A DNA stretch of 60,403 nt. It comes from JAIPJO01 sp035269015. GTDB lineage: Bacteria > Patescibacteriota > Patescibacteriia > Patescibacteriales > UBA12465. Shown here piece after piece: positions 59,119-60,403 of this stretch (position 1 is the stretch's first letter; each line of letters starts with the position of its first letter). The notes under the pieces are model-generated. The model did no database searches, was not told the origin of the DNA, and saw nothing but the letters and a program-made list of their open reading frames with translations. The stretch spans positions 1-60,403 of the forward strand of contig DATFJU010000025.1 in the NCBI GenBank assembly GCA_035269015.1. The letters are read 5' to 3'. The position numbers and the translations under genes are program-made.

Positions 59119-60171
59119 TTATTTTTTTTCGTTTACATTAGCGGCAACTACAGCTGCCTTTATAACATCATCAGATACTGTTTGTCCTGAGCCTTCAAAT
59201 AAATAAGTATTATCAGGCATTTGTTCAAACTTTTTCAAGTCAGAGATAAGTTGTACAACCTTTGATTCAGGAACTCCTTGGCTTTTCAACTTCTCAACAA
59301 AAATTCTATAGCCCTCCCCTTTATCACTCTCAGCATCTTTTACTGCACGAGCAAGATTTCTCATTGCTTTACTTTCACCTTCTGATTCTTTAATCCTTAC
59401 GGCTTTAGCGGCAGCAGCATCAATTAATTTAGCTTCAGAAGATAATTCTGCATGATACACCTTTGATTTTGCGGATTGATCCTCTTCTGAGAAGATCAAA
59501 TCTTGCAAGATAATCTCCTGAATTTCTACACCCCAATCATCACGAATTGTCATAAAAACTGGATGCTCCTTATAAGAACCCTCAATTACATTTCCATTTT
59601 CATCTTTTTTTCCTATGAGATTGTCTAGATTTAGGTTCTTTTTTTCGCTTTTTAAATCATCAATTTTTTGATCTTCGGCGTAATTTCTAAAGATTTTTCT
59701 AAATTTGATAATTATTTGTTTGTAAACATTATCCACATTAGAAAATGCTTTTTCAGGATCTACTACTATTAAAGCTAACATTAAATCAGCATAAGCGTGC
59801 CCGTTCTTAAAATCAACTAAAAATAACTGTTCATTTTTAGGATCATATTTAAGTAATTGAATAGTATGGTAAACCACACAATAACGTATCGTTTTGTATA
59901 TACCAAGTAATCCCATTATTAAATAAAATCCTTTGTTTGTTTGTCGATAGTACCTATTAAAGTAACTTACAACATCCACATACCCTTGTTTTCCGCTTCG
60001 TGAAAAAGCAGCAAAGAAGATAATTAGAAAAATAGTAACAGCAATAACTGCTATTACAATGTTTAACAGCGACCAAAGAGTGATACCTGCTATAGCAATA
60101 GCTAGATAAAACATAAGCCACACAAGTTTTTCATGTGAAGCCTTTTCCTCAAATTTAATTTTTTCTTTCAT
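59119..60171 (-). CDS. SPFH/band-7 domain protein
   Basis: Stomatin/flotillin-like membrane scaffold, 350 residues. Seen: two membrane segments at about 15-32 and 34-55, then a SPFH region at about 85-245 (HTIQLLKYDPKNEQLFLVDFKNGHAYADLMLALIVVDPEKAF, FMTIRDDWGVEIQEIILQDLIF), followed by the Ala/Glu-rich helix of this family (SEAKLIDAAAAKAVRIKESEGES) and a long helix to the C-terminus. Band-7 proteins form large rings at membranes and often control proteases. The C-terminal 40 residues are specific to this protein. It begins a unit with the 58194 gene. Confidence 0.88.
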   Translation of the reverse strand: MKEKIKFEEKASHEKLVWLMFYLAIAIAGITLWSLLNIVIAVIAVTIFLIIFFAAFSRSGKQGYVDVVSYFNRYYRQTNKGFYLIMGLLGIYKTIRYCVVYHTIQLLKYDPKNEQLFLVDFKNGHAYADLMLALIVVDPEKAFSNVDNVYKQIIIKFRKIFRNYAEDQKIDDLKSEKKNLNLDNLIGKKDENGNVIEGSYKEHPVFMTIRDDWGVEIQEIILQDLIFSEEDQSAKSKVYHAELSSEAKLIDAAAAKAVRIKESEGESKAMRNLARAVKDAESDKGEGYRIFVEKLKSQGVPESKVVQLISDLKKFEQMPDNTYLFEGSGQTVSDDVIKAAVVAANVNEKK

Positions 60172-60205
60172 AATTTCTATATTTTTTTATTTGTTTTTAA
60201 AGATC

Positions 60206-60226
60206 AATTACAAACTTTTTGTAATT
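60206..60226. terminator. Weak hairpin between SPFH gene and the insertion sequence
   Basis: AATTACAAA and TTTGTAATT arms with a 3-base loop, AT-rich. It could end transcripts leaving the IS on the minus strand. Confidence 0.45.
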
Positions 60227-60255
60227 ATTTTATTATATAATATTTATTCTCATTT

Positions 60256-60403
60256 GTCAAGTAATGTGGCATTGCAGCGAAGGGTTTACACTCGCTAACT
60301 CTTCTAATCGCTGCATAGGTGTTTTTCCATCCATACCTAATCCTCTGTGCCTTTTCTGGTAATTGTAGTAATGCAGGAATAGGTTAATCCTGTATTGCAT
60401 TTG
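60256..60403 (-). mobile_element. Insertion sequence end (IS481/IS3-like), cut by window edge
   Basis: GC content and protein style change at about 60256, where TGTCAAGTAATGTGGC reads as a TGT-start terminal inverted repeat. The transposase reaches to its end. The other end of the element lies outside the window, so length, target duplication and family are unproven. Confidence 0.7.
60257..60403 (-). CDS. Transposase, C-terminal fragment of DDE integrase
   Basis: The last 48 codons of a transposase are open to the window edge: MQYRINLFLHYYNYQKRHRG, then LGMDGKTPMQRLEEL, and a TGA stop at 60257-60259. The pattern Y-N-x-x-R-x-H-x-x-L and TP-x-x-R-L is that of the IS481/IS3-type integrase core end, just after the last catalytic acid. 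The stop codon overlaps the presumed terminal repeat. It could be an intact copy continuing outside or a remnant. Confidence 0.85.
   Translation of the reverse strand, partial: QMQYRINLFLHYYNYQKRHRGLGMDGKTPMQRLEELASVNPSLQCHIT

Noticed and set aside
1..60403. CRISPR array, rRNA genes, or phage structural genes
   Set aside because: No repeat-spacer pattern, no rRNA segments and no capsid or tail motifs were found; the holin-family-4 fold protein at 19710 is a chromosomal YvlD-like type.
1..60403. Recoded UGA (as in Gracilibacteria or Absconditabacteria)
   Set aside because: tRNA-Trp has a CCA anticodon, genes are intact in the standard code, and no in-frame UGA is needed.

Overview
The window reads as an AT-rich (roughly 30% GC by eye) bacterial chromosome segment from a reduced-genome lineage, most likely a member of the Candidate Phyla Radiation / Patescibacteria (Parcubacteria-like). 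The grounds are the DUF4012 giant membrane protein, the small T4SS-type pilin, a sigma-region-4/HARE-HTH fusion protein, many short or pared-down versions of household enzymes (59-residue SecE, compact TsaB, CBS-less GuaB-like protein, reduced NuoF-like HydB), tight gene packing with 1-5 bp gaps, and the near absence of Shine-Dalgarno sequences. This placement is inference; no 16S gene is present. Standard code is used (tRNA-Trp has anticodon CCA). Neither tRNA encodes its CCA end, which fits the CCA-adding enzyme in the window.

Layout: 1-3791 (minus) partial metG, rsmI and a large unknown membrane protein. 3875-5974 (plus) secE-nusG-rplK-rplA. 13598-6082 (minus) one apparent transcription unit gap-hydB-hydA-cca-cyclophilin-iscS-iscU, flanked by terminators, which places a [FeFe] hydrogenase between a glycolytic NADH source and Fe-S assembly genes. 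16187-13764 (minus) rpsB-tsf-ricT. Then sodB-like superoxide dismutase, an unrecognised monocistronic gene with its own strong promoter, Shine-Dalgarno and terminator (17146-17658), and a lexA-dinB SOS cassette whose operator fills the promoter spacer exactly. 19710-20771: small membrane/envelope proteins and rnhB. 30769-21394 (minus): unknown membrane protein, uppP, glycosyltransferase, DUF4012 protein, adhesin-like membrane protein and an odd tgt lacking all zinc ligands.

31900-30878: sigma4-HARE-HTH regulator. 39732-31987 (minus): a dcw cell-division/wall cluster (mraZ-rsmH-ftsL-like-ftsI-murF) running into dTDP-sugar genes and a glycosyltransferase, with MraZ-type 10-bp repeats ahead of mraZ. 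42662-39969: cysS-dus-tsaB. 44109-42781: hisS. 44238-44912 (plus): orphan response regulator. 53380-44913 (minus): rlmN-GH3, then a YibE/F-ABC exporter-SDR-murI-rarA series. 53880-54920 (plus): GuaB-like enzyme. 57608-54985: tRNA-Tyr, mutM with a tiny upstream ORF, rpmG, AI-2E-family transporter, tRNA-Trp. 60171-57695: SPFH protein, unknown membrane protein, pilin. The right edge holds the end of an insertion sequence.

Much of the content is translation, wall synthesis and envelope proteins. The energy genes seen (GAPDH plus [FeFe] hydrogenase) suggest a fermentative life with H2 as a sink for glycolytic NADH. Promoters recognisable by eye are sigma70-type, mostly with a 17-bp spacer, and intrinsic terminators are common. 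No stretch longer than 300 bases lacks a gene except 57379-57694, which holds tRNA-Tyr, its promoter and two terminators.
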